This document shows positions 37,657 to 49,500 of a stretch of DNA of 64,000 bases, in pieces. Position 1 is the first letter of the stretch, and every line of letters begins with the position of its first letter. Source of the DNA: Ascaphus truei (lineage: Eukaryota; Chordata; Amphibia; Anura; Ascaphidae); NCBI GenBank assembly GCA_036426205.1, contig CM071570.1:147012028-147076027 (forward strand), written 5' to 3'. Both the position numbers and the translations under genes were made by a program. The notes beneath the pieces were generated by a model. That model searched no databases and was not told the DNA's origin. It saw only the letters and a list, made by a program, of their open reading frames with translations.

Positions 37657-39679
37657 GCTACGTGAAGGTGAAGAAAACGGCGCTAGCTCTATTAGTGTGC
37701 ACTTGTAATATACAGTGAATATTTTAACCAAATCTATTGATTGTTAAACAGTGACAATGTGCTCATATAACGTGAAAGTATTATTATAAAGTTCAAACCC
37801 CCTGCTCAAACCCAGCTGGTGGGGACTGGTTTCGCTAGTCCCACAAATCGTCACTCTCCACTTGTAATCCAGGGGGAGCATGGAGGGAAAATGAACAAAA
37901 AAACAAGAAAACAATCTAAGTGCAGACAATTAAAATTAAGGGCCTCATGCAGAGAACAGCGCTATTAGCAATCTCGCCATTTTCCGGCGAAAATCGCGCT
38001 AAAAACAGCCAAAAATGGCGAGATTTGAAAAAAGCGCCATTTTTTTTTTTCCTTGAAATTCGCCGCGCGGCTGGAGAGTTTCTAATCTCTCCAGTTTTTT
38101 TTTCTGCCGTATGCAGAGAGCCGCGATCGCCATCTAGTGGCTGTTCGCGCCAAAAAAATGGCGCGATTTTCAACATTTTTCCTCTCCACCAAGCAGCTGG
38201 CGCTCCGCGGCCGGTGGAGGGGAAAAAAAAACGCGATTTTTTCCCCACTAGTTTCAACAGCGCTTATAGCGCTGGTTGAAACTCTCCATATGCAGAAAGG
38301 CTTGTAAATGCAGTTTTCTGCCCTTTCTGCATATGGAGAAAAAAACTCTCCAAAAAAGCTAAAAAATTTCCCCCTCTCAAATTCTAAAATTCGCTGCTCT
38401 CTGCATGAGGCCCTAAGTGTTATAAATTCTGCGTTCTTTCTTGGCTCATATGTGATGCCTACTTACAAGATGTAAGTCAAAATCAAGCGGTTTTGACACA
38501 CAATGGTCTCTGCTACAAAGATTTTTCCACCAGGTGATATGGTCTCCAGCTCTCAGCTCCGCAGCAAAGTGTATGTAAAAGAAATGATAACCATAGTGCA
38601 GACCAGTATAATATAAAAAACTCGACTTTATGGGGTTTAAAAATGAACACTTACAATAAAAACAAGTATTTCAAGCATGTATCACAATCATTGTGATCAA
38701 GGAGAGAAGAATTTTTTAACTTTTTTCCAGATGATCAATACAGATTTTGAGAACCTGGCGGCACATAAACAGAAACTAAGAGAAAATCTTACAAAACAAG
38801 AAAAAATAGCCTTGAAAGAAATCATAGACAATGAGGAATTAGTGATAAAACAGGCTGACAAGGGGGGAGGAACTGTCATAATGGACAGGGATAAATACAA
38901 CCAGGAATCTTTAAGACTACTGGGGGATGAAGAAACATACACTAAATTGAATAAGAATCCAATAAATGAATTCACAGAGGAGTTGAGATGTTTATTAGAG
39001 AAGGGGAAGAACATGGAGGTACTAGACGAGGGGGAATATAAGTTTCTGTACAGTGACAAATCAAAAGTTCCGGTATTTTACCAACTGCCAAAAATCCACA
39101 AGAGTGAGGTCAATCCCCCAGGCAGACCTATAGTTTCGGGGATTGACTCACTATCAGCCAATTTGTCGCTGTACATAGACATATTCCTCCAGAAATATGT
39201 TACACAACAAAAGGCCTACTTGAAGGACACCACAGATTTACTAAACACTCTAAGTAAGGTGAGATGGGAGAAACAATTCATAATGGCAACATGCGATGTT
39301 GTGTCGCTATACACATCAATTGATCACGCAAAAGGATGCAGAGCCATAAAAAGATTTTTATTGAAGGATGCAGACCTAGCAGATGTACAAGCCAATTTCA
39401 TTATTGATGCAATTATGTTTTTATTTTGCAGCACAACTTTTTCTGGTATGAGGGAAGTCTCTACTTGCAGAAACGAGGAACGGCGATGGGGACCAGGTTC
39501 GCCCGCGAGCTACGCCAACCTCTTCATGGCGTCATGGGAGGAAGATAAACATCTGCGCGAATGGAGAGCTTGGGGAGGGCCTGGTCCTCTGGCGTCGTTT
39601 CATCGATGATGTGTATCTAATTTGGGGGGACGGAGAAAGTAAGTTGAAAGAATTTTTGATAGGTATAGAGAACAAAGAG
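37657..39679 (+). mobile_element. Penelope-like element insertion with RT
   Basis: A 2.0-kb insertion in a gypsy integrase, bounded by the perfect 13-bp duplication CTGTACAATCAGT. A Harbinger MITE (37940-38413) lies in its 5' non-coding part. The coding part (open 38677 to about 39430) shows PLE RT signatures: KQADKGGGTVIMDRDKY, VPVFYQLPKIHK, PPGRPIVSGIDS, motif A TCDVVSLYTSI (about 39290-39325). After frameshifts come motif B (QKRGTAMGTRFA, YANLFMASWEE) and motif C FIDDVYLIW (39599-39625). Catalytic Asp residues are still present in motifs A and C. The element stops just after the RT: the GIY-YIG endonuclease is missing. Loss of the 3' rather than the 5' side is unusual for target-primed insertion. 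Confidence 0.88.
37940..38413. mobile_element. Harbinger-type MITE (474 bp) inside PLE
   Basis: Terminal inverted repeats GGGCCTCATGCAGAGA at both ends, with a perfect 3-bp TAA duplication (37937-37939, 38414-38416), typical of PIF/Harbinger. Non-coding, with internal palindromes such as GCGCTATAAGCGC-type strings near 38260. Related to the MITE at 27197-27628 by its end sequence and by TGGCGAG motifs. Confidence 0.86.
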
Positions 39680-40345
39680 CTGTACAATCAGTAACATTGC
39701 TGAAATATGATCTTGCATTTACATAATATGCTCCACTATGCTGCGATGTGGGGGTCGACTCAGTTTCCCACGTTTCCTTAAGAATATGTAATATACCTCG
39801 GGGATGTCTTCCATACAAAAACTCAAAGGGGATGTAGCCAGTAGAAACCTGAGGTACTTCCCTTACAGCAAAAATTATGGTAACAGGAAATCCCAGTTCT
39901 TACCATCTCTGTCTATGGCCATCCATAGCATACTTTTAAGAGTCTTGTTAAACCGCTCCACTAGGCTGTCTGTCTGAGGGTGATAGACCGAGGTGTGTAA
40001 GTGTTTTATATTAAATAGTTGGCACAGCTCTTTTGTAAGGCGGGACATAAAAGTGTTCCTTTATCAGTTAGAATCTTTTTAGGGATACCGACCTGACTAA
40101 ACAGCATTAACTCCTTTGCTATATATTTAGCAGACGTATTCCTAAGGGGAACTGCTTCAGGATATCTTGTGGCATAGTCTAAAATGTCCAAGATATGTTT
40201 ATGGCTATGTGCAGACTTAGGCTAAGGGACTATGAGATCCAAACTGATGCACTCAAAAGGAACCTCAATAATTGGCATGGGTACGAGAGGACTACAAAAC
40301 GGTTTCATTCGTGAATCTCTCTCCTTTAGCTACATCACAATAGAC
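39680..40345 (-). mobile_element. Ty3/gypsy integrase core, decayed
   Basis: The minus strand reads PMPIIEVPFECISLDLI, then ILDYATRYPEAVPLRNTSAK, GIPKKILTDKGT, after a frameshift SVYHPQTDSLVERFNKTLK, and LYGRHPRGILHILKETWE. The DDE triad is recognisable: D in LDYATRYPE, D in ILTDKG, E in LVERFNKTL. These residues would join element DNA to the host chromosome. At least two frameshifts and several stops inactivate it. The open pieces are 40006-40191 and 39720-39818. It resumes beyond the PLE at 37656. Confidence 0.88.
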
Positions 40346-40609
40346 ATTGTCTAAGTTATAGAATGAATAATTCTTTGTATTCCATTATTATTTACAAAAT
40401 GATAACTGAAATAGAAAAATAAAGTAGAAAAACGATGGTGTTGTCAACTACACAATATATTAATCGTGATTCACACAAAAATATATTGCAGCATTCTGTA
40501 TTAACTTTCAGAGCTATACAGTACCTTTACTTTACTGAATATTTTCTCCTAATATTGTAGGAGTTCTATACGGACAGATTTACTTTAAATTATTAAATGT
40601 ATATAGACT
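40346..40609. other. AT-rich spacer, nothing assigned
   Basis: No zinc-finger N-terminus of integrase or other feature was visible. Confidence 0.4.
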
Positions 40610-40985
40610 AAAGATTAGAGATCACCCTGATGAAGTCATCACAGATGACGAAACGCGTAGGGCATGGTCTAACTGAGGCCGTCACTTGCCTATGAACTTT
40701 GGTACTGCTGGTAGTGCGACACTGGTTCCTGTTCTCCCATGATACTGTTGCCGGCACAAGAGCTGCTGGTTCCCGGAGGGACTCCATACACTGAACACCG
40801 AATTGGAAGGACTTCACTTCCGGCCATCCGGTTACACGAAAGAGAGACAAGGGATGACGCTATTACTTCAATCGGAGGGCGTTCTGGCACATGAGAGCCA
40901 ATCTCATACCTCTTATTTATACAGTACTTTTTGTGAGTGGGCATTTGCTTGATTTTAAGTTCCAAAATGATGTTATTACGTTAAT
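40610..40985 (+). mobile_element. Penelope-type terminal repeat segment
   Basis: Contains the hammerhead motif at 40615-40672, followed by GC-rich then T-rich sequence ending in GTGAGTGGGCATTTGC and a T run (41005). PLE terminal repeats are known to carry hammerhead ribozymes. No PLE coding sequence is contiguous, since the gypsy integrase lies between this and the RT at 38677, so it may be a separate truncated copy. Confidence 0.55.
40615..40672 (+). ncRNA. Hammerhead ribozyme, complete core
   Basis: Core box CTGATGA (40627-40633), one extra A, stem II GTCATC/GATGAC (40635-40640, 40644-40649) closed by ACA, then GAAA (40650-40653). A minimal self-complementary stem III ACGCGT follows, ending in TA, so cleavage is expected 3' of A40659. 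Stem I: CC pairs GG next to the core, then an internal loop, then TTAGA/TCTAA or AGATC/GGTCT further out. All three helices and the conserved core bases are intact except for the inserted A after box 1. Very short stem III is typical of PLE and retrozyme hammerheads, which often act as dimers. Confidence 0.78.
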
Positions 40986-41019
40986 GCACTAGGTGTGCGC
41001 CTGTTTTTTTTTCTCTTTT

Positions 41020-41340
41020 CTCATAATATATATAATATATAGTTATATGATATATATATATATATTATCTATAATATATACTATATATATATATATCATC
41101 TATCATATTATATCTTTTATTTATCATCTCTATCCTATACTATACATACCTATCATCATATATCTACTATCTCATCATATCCATCTCTTCCCTCTCCTAT
41201 ACTCTCTCTCATATCTATCTCTCTCCCTCTATCATCACTCTTCGGCATCTCTCACCCCCAACCCACACCCCCAACGGACCCCTCCCACCCACACACACAC
41301 ATATACACACATATATAAGAAACAAGAAACATAAGAAACA
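41020..41340. repeat. TA-rich then pyrimidine-rich low complexity, ending in (AC)n
   Basis: TATATA strings (41025-41100), then TATC/CTCT/CATC-rich DNA, then CACACACACATATACACACATAT (about 41288-41316). Frames here are artefacts. Confidence 0.85.
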
Positions 41341-43704
41341 AGATTAGCAAGCTTCGTATACATTCTTTTGACACAAATCACTGCAGATTAACAATTTCAC
41401 TCCATGTTTTGAAATAAGATGCACCATGTTGATACACATCCCCCAAAGATTTCTCTTTGAGTTTCAAAGCAAACAGAGCTTTTGTATAGAAACTCTGGAA
41501 GTGCGTGATAGATCAATACAGTAGCATTAATGGCTGCTATGTACCAGAGCTGATTGTACACATTTGAGATACAGGTAAAATATTTTGTGATTACATAGTT
41601 TTTTTTACATAGTTATCTAAGCTAAGGGAACATTTTTGAATCACAAAATTGTAGAAATTAGCCAGAGGGGCATTGAAGATATGAGAAACTGCCAACTGTT
41701 AAACAAAAAACTGTAATCCTGTTGGTAGTGTAGGGGGGCTGGCAGTATGAATAGATAATTAAAAGGAAAAGTTTGAGAACTGCAATATTTAGGTATGCTA
41801 TGCTACAAAATAGTACAGTGTTAGTAAAAAAAAAATCTGCAGTCATTGTACTGAGATTAATTGCTTCTTGTAGTTTGAAAACCTTACTGTAGGGCTTTAC
41901 TTGAGAGAGTGCTGATTGCTTCAAATAAAAAGTAAACATTTTAGCCTTGCAGGAGTAAGAGAAAACTTCTCATCATGTTTCATGTAAAATGAACAAACTT
42001 AAACAGTTGTGTCATCAAAGCAGTACTGGATACAGCTGTTGCAGTAGTACTTGCTTTTCATGTGCATATTATTTTATGTTAGCAACTAATTAACTATGTG
42101 CTGTACTGAAGTAAAAGTGCTTTGTAATGTAATATTGCGTTAGTGCATCAGTCTATATTACTGTATTATTTAGCAAATTGTGTGTTCATGTTTTATTAAT
42201 ATTTTTTTAAGTTGCTAATAAAGTTGATTAAAACAAGTGAAGATTCCTTTCCTTCTTAATCAAGGTTTTGGCTCTAAATAACCACATTGGATGTATTAAT
42301 ATTATTAACACATTTATTGTTACTGCTGATTTTACTCTATCACTCTTTGAACTAACCTTGCAGTCTACTTGCAAGGAAATATCTGTCTCCTCCTTATTAT
42401 GCCTCCACCAGCTGAACAGCAGTACAGCTGGATTCTGTTAAACAGAAATACAATAATTGTAAGACATTGTCAATACTGATCTGTGCCTGTGACCCAGTTT
42501 AGATCACAAACAACTAAGTAAGATTTTTCCAAAAGCACAATGTTACATTTAGAGTCAGAAGATGAATTAATTAAAGCCAGTTTATAGGATACATTTGCAA
42601 ATTTAAATAAAAAATATTTATGGAAAGTAAGCTCATACAATACCCTTTAAGGGGAAGTCACCAAGCTCCGATAAGAGTTATGAGAGCTTGAGCCAGCATT
42701 AGCTTCCATATGTAGCCGCCATTATTTCTCTGGCTGGTGCATTGCAGTGGGACACACAATGCGCCAATGGGCGTATCTTCCACTGTTAAACCATTAGGCA
42801 TGTGCAAAAAAAGGGACAGGGCTAACACGCTATTGAACTGTACACTTCAGCGTGCAACTGGGTGTGCTCAATAATGCCTTCTACATTTGTACAAGTAGAG
42901 ATGTGCACATAAATCCAAAATCAGGAATATCAAATCCTTAATACCCATAGCTACTGTATGCATTACATAGCATAAGTAGTATTATAGGAGGACATCGTAG
43001 GGATCTATAAAATATTATATATATATTTTATATTGTCAAAAGAACTTGTTGAAAAATATTTTATAATAATTTTATAAGCATAATAAAAAAAAAACACAAT
43101 GCCAATCAGCTGTTCCTGAGTGCTGGCCCCTTCACCGGCTCATTCAATGCTTCATAGCTCCTAGACCCTGCGTTATACTGTAGCCCACACCTTTAATAGC
43201 CTGTCGTAGGTGCCTCTGGTAAGGTGTGATTGATCAAATTCTTTAATGTGACATATTCTATGCATCAGCTCCTTTATGTAAATTGTCCAGAAAAAACACA
43301 TCCTGCTATAAAGTCCTCGTTATATGCTCATATTATAGCTGCCCTCTCTATGTGTAGTCGGGGTATCTAATAGCAAGCTAGTTGTCTCTTCCTTTCTCCA
43401 CTGCTCCTGTTTTCCGGAAGAAAGTATGGCCCATCATTAAATTAAATCTTATTACAATATTCATTAACTTTGTAATTTCGCATTTTAAATTTGGGGGGTT
43501 AGAAGCTACAATGCATTGTAAGAGCCTGTGAATGGTCTGGCATTTAGTTATGGTGGTTTCAGAGGAGCTAAGACGTAAACAGCGCGACTATATACTTTTA
43601 CTTCTTATTGTGAACATTTGCTGCTACTGTACAAGAGTTAATTCATTATTGTAACAGGGATTTATGTATTTTATGAAAAGCAGTTGCTGTTTAGCCTTTA
43701 CATG
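41341..43704. other. AT-rich intergenic DNA, nothing assigned
   Basis: Relatively non-repetitive; no coding similarity or transposon ends identified. Confidence 0.5.
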
Positions 43705-43712
43705 TATTAGAC

Positions 43713-44248
43713 CAGTGGTTCTCAACCGTTGTTGAGCATGGATACCTCCGGTATATTTTTAAAATCTCAGGGCCCCCGTGCTCATCAGACTGCATGCAAC
43801 CCTTCTTGTTAACTCACACCACACTCACCCTCCTCACACATGCAAACCACACTCACCCTATTTTTCCAAACTCACACTTCATACTCACCCGTATGCTCAA
43901 CACACTCCACATACAGTACACCTCACGTTTTGCAGAGCACACACACCCTTTTTCTCAAACTGCCTCACCTCCCCCAGCCCCCTTTTCACATAGCAGCACA
44001 CTCATCACCTTTCTCTACCCAAAACTCCACATTCCCAGCTTGAAAACTGTGATTGGCCTCTCTTTTCTGTGCTGGGCTGCGTGAGGAGAGCAAGTACTTT
44101 AGAGGTGGATCACAGCTGCTCAGTCTCCAGATAGCACAGGAGGCGCCGGCTGAGAAGCCTGCAAAATGTTTCCCCTAGGGCATATCGCACCCTTGTTGGA
44201 GGATTACGGCAACCCAGGATACCATGGCACCTTGGTTGAGAAACACAG
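43713..44248. mobile_element. hAT MITE (536 bp)
   Basis: Left end CAGTGGTTCTCAACC (43713) and right end GGTTGAGAAACACAG (44248) form an imperfect inverted repeat of the CAGTGGTTCTCAAC type well known from vertebrate hAT-Charlie elements. It is flanked by 8-bp duplications TATTAGAC and TATAAGAC (one mismatch; 43705-43712, 44249-44256). The middle is a CAC/CTCAC-rich stretch. Non-coding. Confidence 0.87.
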
Positions 44249-44479
44249 TATAAGACTCTTCTGGCCAGCTGATTTGTTGTTGTTTTTGAAGTGAAACTTC
44301 TTTAGCGGCACCTACCACATGAGCAAAATTCAGTGGCAGTGAATGGAGTTGATGGAGACGGAAGTAAGTGGTAACGGAAGTGACGTCACTGCTGGCAGAA
44401 GAGGCCATCAGCAACAGTCACTGCCGCTGAATTATGCCAGCTTCCACCAGCAGGAGTCAGGAGGAACACAAACACACAC

Positions 44480-44872
44480 AAACACAGTGAGCCGCCAAAC
44501 ACCCTACGCCGAGTGAGCCTCCAAACATGCCCTACTGACCCCCCGTGAGCCACCAAACACCACCCGAATGATCCGCCAAGCACACAGTGAGCCGCCAAGC
44601 ACACAGTGAGCCGCTGAGCATCCCCCAAGTGGGCTGCCAAGCACCCCCTCCCGCCCCCCCTGAGCCGCCGAGCACCCCCTGCCACCCACGAGCTGCTGAG
44701 CACCCCCTCCAATCCCCCTGTGAGCTGCCGAGCACCCCCTCCTGCCCCCCCGTTAGCCACCGAGCACCCATCCCCCCCGCAAGCTGCCGAGCATCCATCC
44801 CCCCCGTGAGCCACCGAGCACACCCTTCCCTCCCCCTAGTGAGCTGCTGAGCATCCAGTGAGCTACTCGGGG
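44480..44872. repeat. GC-rich minisatellite, degenerate 25-45 bp unit
   Basis: About a dozen imperfect units built on GTGAGCCGCCGAGCACCCCC with variable C-rich spacers. This creates long, low-complexity frames on both strands that are not genes. It abuts the 5' truncation point of a LINE. Confidence 0.85.
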
Positions 44873-44904
44873 TTTGGGGGAGGGGTCAGGAGAGAGGGGG
44901 TCAG

Positions 44905-45732
44905 GACCCTGAGAATAACAGACACAGACATATGTTTGGGCATATGGTTTGACTCCCACTTAAGATTCGGAATGCACATTGATGCCCTGACATCCAAAAC
45001 CTATGCCAAACTAGGTGTACTTTACAGGAACAAATCCTCCCTAAGCCTGCTGGTCAGAAAGTGTATTGCACAGCAGATGCTAATGCCAATTATCGACTAT
45101 GGAGACATAGTATATGGCTCGGCACCCCAAACCAACCTTGGCAAACTTGACACCCTCTACAATTCAATTTGTCATTTCGTTCTCCAATGCAACTACAACA
45201 CACATCACTGCGAAATGCTCAAAGAACTAGATTGGTCATCACTCGAGTCTAGGTGCAAAGTTCACCTTTCCTGTCTTGCCTTCAAATACTTTCTGGGCAA
45301 GCTACCCACCTATCTGAACAAGCTCCTTACCCCTACCACATGCAGCACTTATCATCTGAGATCTGACTCCAAAAGATTGTACATGGTCCCAAGGCTCAAC
45401 AAAGTATCCGGCCGCTCCTCCTTCTCTTACCGTGCACCCCAAAACTGGAACAACCTACCGGAGACTCTCACATCCACCACCAGTTTAAGTTCTTTCAAAA
45501 CTAAGGCTGTCTCACATTTTAATCTGGTCTGTAACTGTTACATAAGCCTATAATATACATCTTCTCTAACTGTGCATGCAATGTATTGTATATAATGTAT
45601 ACCCTGTTCATTTATGTAACTGTATTTGTAACCATGTATTATTTGTCATATAAACTATGTCCAGGACATACTTGAAAACGAGAGGTAACTCTCAATGTAT
45701 TACTTCCTGGTAAAACATGTTATAAATAAATA
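44905..45732 (+). mobile_element. 5'-truncated LINE 3' end (CR1/L2/Rex1-like), longer copy
   Basis: One uninterrupted frame (to 45553) encodes the thumb and C-terminal tail of a non-LTR RT: CLGIWFDSHLRFGMHIDAL, MLMPIIDYGDIVYGSAPQT, LKELDWSSLESRCKVHLSCL and RAPQNWNNLPETL, ending near NCYISL. A 3' UTR of about 160 bp and a TAAATAAATAA tail (45722-45733) follow. It matches 35932-36556 closely. The catalytic RT palm is missing, so it is dead on arrival by 5' truncation; the open frame suggests a fairly young insertion. Confidence 0.88.
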
Positions 45733-45840
45733 ACACACACACTGACTGACACACACAGACAGACACAGACACACCCACACAGACACACCCACACAGACAT
45801 ACACACACAGACACACACACACACACACACACACACACAA

Positions 45841-45894
<54 letters not shown>
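45733..45894. repeat. (CA)n microsatellite seeded at the LINE tail
   Basis: CACACA with GACACA and CACACC variants, directly after the A-rich LINE tail, becoming pure (CA)n after about 45845. Confidence 0.92.
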
Positions 45895-45898
<4 letters not shown>

Positions 45899-46507
45899 TT
45901 CAGTTACTATAAATATAGAAGTGCAAATAGCTAAAACATGCATTCTAAATCAAACTTCTTTGCATTTTGGCACTGAAATTGTGTTTTGATTATTAATTAA
46001 AAACGTCCCCATTACAAATACAATTTCTGTAAAAAAAAAGTGACAAAAAACAAAGAAGTTTCACTTAAAATACACATGATCAGCACACACACAACTTTTT
46101 AAATTCAATTTATGAAATTATATTCAATTGTATTTAGAAGGTCTAAAATAAAAAATAATATATTTTAGAGAGCCACTTAATTGCCACTCATTACACTTTC
46201 TAATTATGCCAAGTAATGCAAATGTTAAACCTAGCTGTGGATATTAAGGAATTTATAATCCTGTTGGCTATATTGTTATACACAGCAAGAGTTAGCACCC
46301 CACTAGTATTTTATTAGTGGAATGGGATTAGTGTGACAATTTACTCAGACAGTTGATGTAGGTCATTTATTTTCTTTTGACTGTTCTATTTGAGAGATTT
46401 GTAAATGTCTTTAAATTTGCCTCAGTGATAAACCAGAACAAAAAAGTGCAAAGATACACTATACAATATAGCAAGTAATACAACAATGATGTATGATCCT
46501 GTTGGGG
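45895..46507. other. AT-rich intergenic DNA, nothing assigned
   Basis: No element ends or coding similarity. Confidence 0.5.
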
Positions 46508-46905
46508 ATGTAGCTCTCAAAACCGTTCTGGCCTCAAGACTATAAGTCCTGATAGGAACAGGCAGTGTTAGGGTTAAACTCATGCACAGGGCCTAGCCTG
46601 CAGTTGCAGGCTGGATGGGTACTATGTTGCCTTATCCAGGGGCAGGCCTAAACTGGCAGTTGGCATGTCATACCTGGGGAGGGTACTGGCTGGGTCCCAT
46701 GTATTTAGTGTTATGCCTGTCAGTACCAGTACCCTGCCCTGTTATGGGGCAGGGTTATAAGTCCTTCCCCCTGGGTTTAAAAGCTGACACTCCACCAAAT
46801 TGATTGTGTATGGTTGGTGTGTGTCTTCCCTCCCTCAGAGGAGTGAGTGTTCTGGTGGAATTAACACCCACTGCTCTTTTATATCAACCATCCTGTGAGT
46901 GCATT
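46508..46905 (+). mobile_element. Possible LTR-like segment
   Basis: Begins GATGTAGCTCTC and is GC-richer than its flanks, with a TATA-like GGGTTATAAG and GGTTTAAAAGC. General layout resembles the U3/R part of the LTRs at 53835 and 60736, but I could not align it or find an end or duplication. Confidence 0.3.
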
Positions 46906-48955
46906 TCATTTTTTTCTGAGTGGAATTATTAAAACAGTTTGCCCTATGGTTTTTTCTCTTTTGGTATTTTTCACTAGGTCATTTGGAGCTCTCTTTTCAA
47001 TCTGGAAGGACTGCTTAAGAGTGCATTTTAGGGAGCTCATTTTCACTTTCATTCACATGTTCACAAGACACAGGGTTTTTTTCCTGAGGGTGTTTGCGCC
47101 TCATTCTTTCTTGTTTAAATTTGCCTAGCAACTTTTTTTTGTAGTTTTTCTTTCTTGCAAAACATCATATTATGCAAAGTTTTTTTTACCCATTTCACCA
47201 AAATAACCTTATTTCTAGCCAGAATTTTGCAAAGTTGGCAATATATAAAGGGCTACATGACCTTGCACATCAACATTTAATGCTTGGTGAGTTCTTTTAC
47301 AAAGCTTGATGTTTTTGCACAAAGAATAACTGCAAATTTCACCGGATTTGTGAAATTTAGTGAAAAATGTGCGCACCTGTACATACCATGAATGGCTGGA
47401 TCAAGCTCTGATACCCCTTATCAGACAATAGGGAATTAAAGTGTTACAATTTAACACCTTTGTTCAATATCATCAATGACATATTGTGATATCAATGATT
47501 CTGGGAAACCACCCTGTCTTACAGTCATGCAAAGATTAATTTGTGTCTAAATGTGCAGCCATTCTTTGTATGCTATATTTAATAAATATGTTGTGCTAAA
47601 GTATACACAGTAGCTCCTCTATTTGAGCTTCTAGAGCAGTATTCCACCCGATCCCAAAGAAATCCCATACAAGCCATATTTTGCGTTTAACCAACGAATA
47701 TCCCATTCATTTATAAACAAAGCATTATTGAACGTCAGTCATTGGTTATTCCTAAAAACTGGGGTACCCAGAGGAAAGGTTTGAGAAAGGTTCTTAAATA
47801 TTAATATGTCTCTTTAGATTCGTCATAGATGTGTTAGTTTTATTGAACTAACAAGATAGTTATTCACAGATAAAATTATAGAGTAGTTTAGTTTACTCAC
47901 ACGTGTATTCTTCATGTGTCCATCATTCCATCTATGAAGATGTCTGTTGTTGGTCCATTAACAAAAATGTTCATACATCAAATCCAGACTTTCCCAGGAT
48001 TAATACAGCCACTAAAACATTGATTCACAATGTGTCCTTGTGAAAGAACCTGCTGTTGAATAATAGTGTCTTCCTTTAAAAGTAATCACTATACCAAAAT
48101 CATCTCTATTCACCTAAGAGGTGCCAAAGGAACTGTGTCTAACTTCAAAAATATTCTAATTCCTCAATATAAATCTGTAATTATTAAAATGATCCAAACC
48201 TGGTTTTAAATTAAAAAAAAACTTGAAAACCCTACAGTATGATTTTGTTTTTATAATTAAATTAATCAATTGAAGTTAACAAGTGCAGTTTTTCTTTATT
48301 TCGCAATTTTTTTTAACTGTGGACATTATTATATTATCTTACTGAACGTATTTACATTCTCTAATGTTGGGCAATATTCTCTCATATCAGTTTTCTACTC
48401 ACCAGGGATCTTTCCATGTGTGTCTGTCTCCAGTTCACAATCTAATCATTGGGATAAAACTTGGGTCTTTCCGAGGTTTCTCTAAATGTTTTGGAATGTA
48501 TAAATGATTCACCTTCTACATTTAAGGTTGTCTCTATTCATATTTATGCTGATCATGCAAGAATATATAGCCAACGTTTAAATCTCTAGACTTACGTTTT
48601 CAAAGATACAAGGTTTGGTTAGCAGAAACAAACTGTTTTAAAAACAACCAATGTTTCTTAACTACTATATCCTCTTTCTTTGGACTAACAATTAATATTT
48701 TAGAAGAAGCTTGCAACAGTTTTACTGTATTCCTCAGGTAAGCAATACTCATGTAATACAGAACTACTCATTTTTTGCCTTATTGCAATTAGACTAATAT
48801 GGTCACTTTAATTAAATTGATTGTCCTCAAAATACTAAATTGAATCCAAGCACAATTTGAGCCAAACCCAAGAAAACTCATCTTCTGATTTTTTGTTTTT
48901 GTTTTACTAAAAATTGCAATCATTTAGAAAAACATTAAACAAACGAGACACTGAG
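46906..48955. other. AT-rich intergenic DNA, nothing assigned
   Basis: No gene or element recognised. Confidence 0.5.
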
Positions 48956-49500
48956 GTAGATGGCCGTCTGAACTCTGAGCTTTGCTGACGAATTCACGAC
49001 CAGGACACCCCAAATACTCCCAAAGTCCCATAATGGATGGGGAAATGTTCTTGCAACACTCCTAAACACTCCAGTCAAGAGATGGGATCAAAAGTCAGAC
49101 CACCCACAAAATCTCTCAGTTCTAGTGATCAGCAAAACAGACCTAGATCCTATATGGAATGGATTGTTTGCTAAGCCCCTTACCAACAGTAAAAGACAAA
49201 ACAGTGTGGAGGTCAGTCACCTTCAGGCCAAAGCTTCCTCCTCTCTTGGCTAGAACGGGTGGAGGGGAGTTTTAAAATCCATATGCAGGCATCTCTCCAC
49301 AGTGGTCCAGGATCCAGTGCCTGCGTGACACAGAGAGATCTCTTGGGGTGTGTACTGCAGGGTTCTTAAACGGTTAACGAGTCAGCTGAGCAGGCTAATT
49401 AGGATAGCCTGCTCTGAAATAAACTGCTCTGAATTAACCTGCTCAATCAATGCTAGGCCTAGGTAAATACCCTCCAACAAGGCAAGATATGTCCCATTTT
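48956..49500. other. Moderate-GC block, possible LTR remnant
   Basis: Composition shift with repeated GCTCTGAA/GCTAATTAGG phrases near 49400; no defined ends. Unassigned. Confidence 0.25.

Noticed and set aside
37916..38279. Paired frames of 113 and 119 codons on opposite strands
   Set aside because: They lie in the Harbinger MITE, whose inverted structure leaves both strands open.
44386..44850. Several Gly/Ser- or Pro-rich frames
   Set aside because: Translation of a minisatellite.
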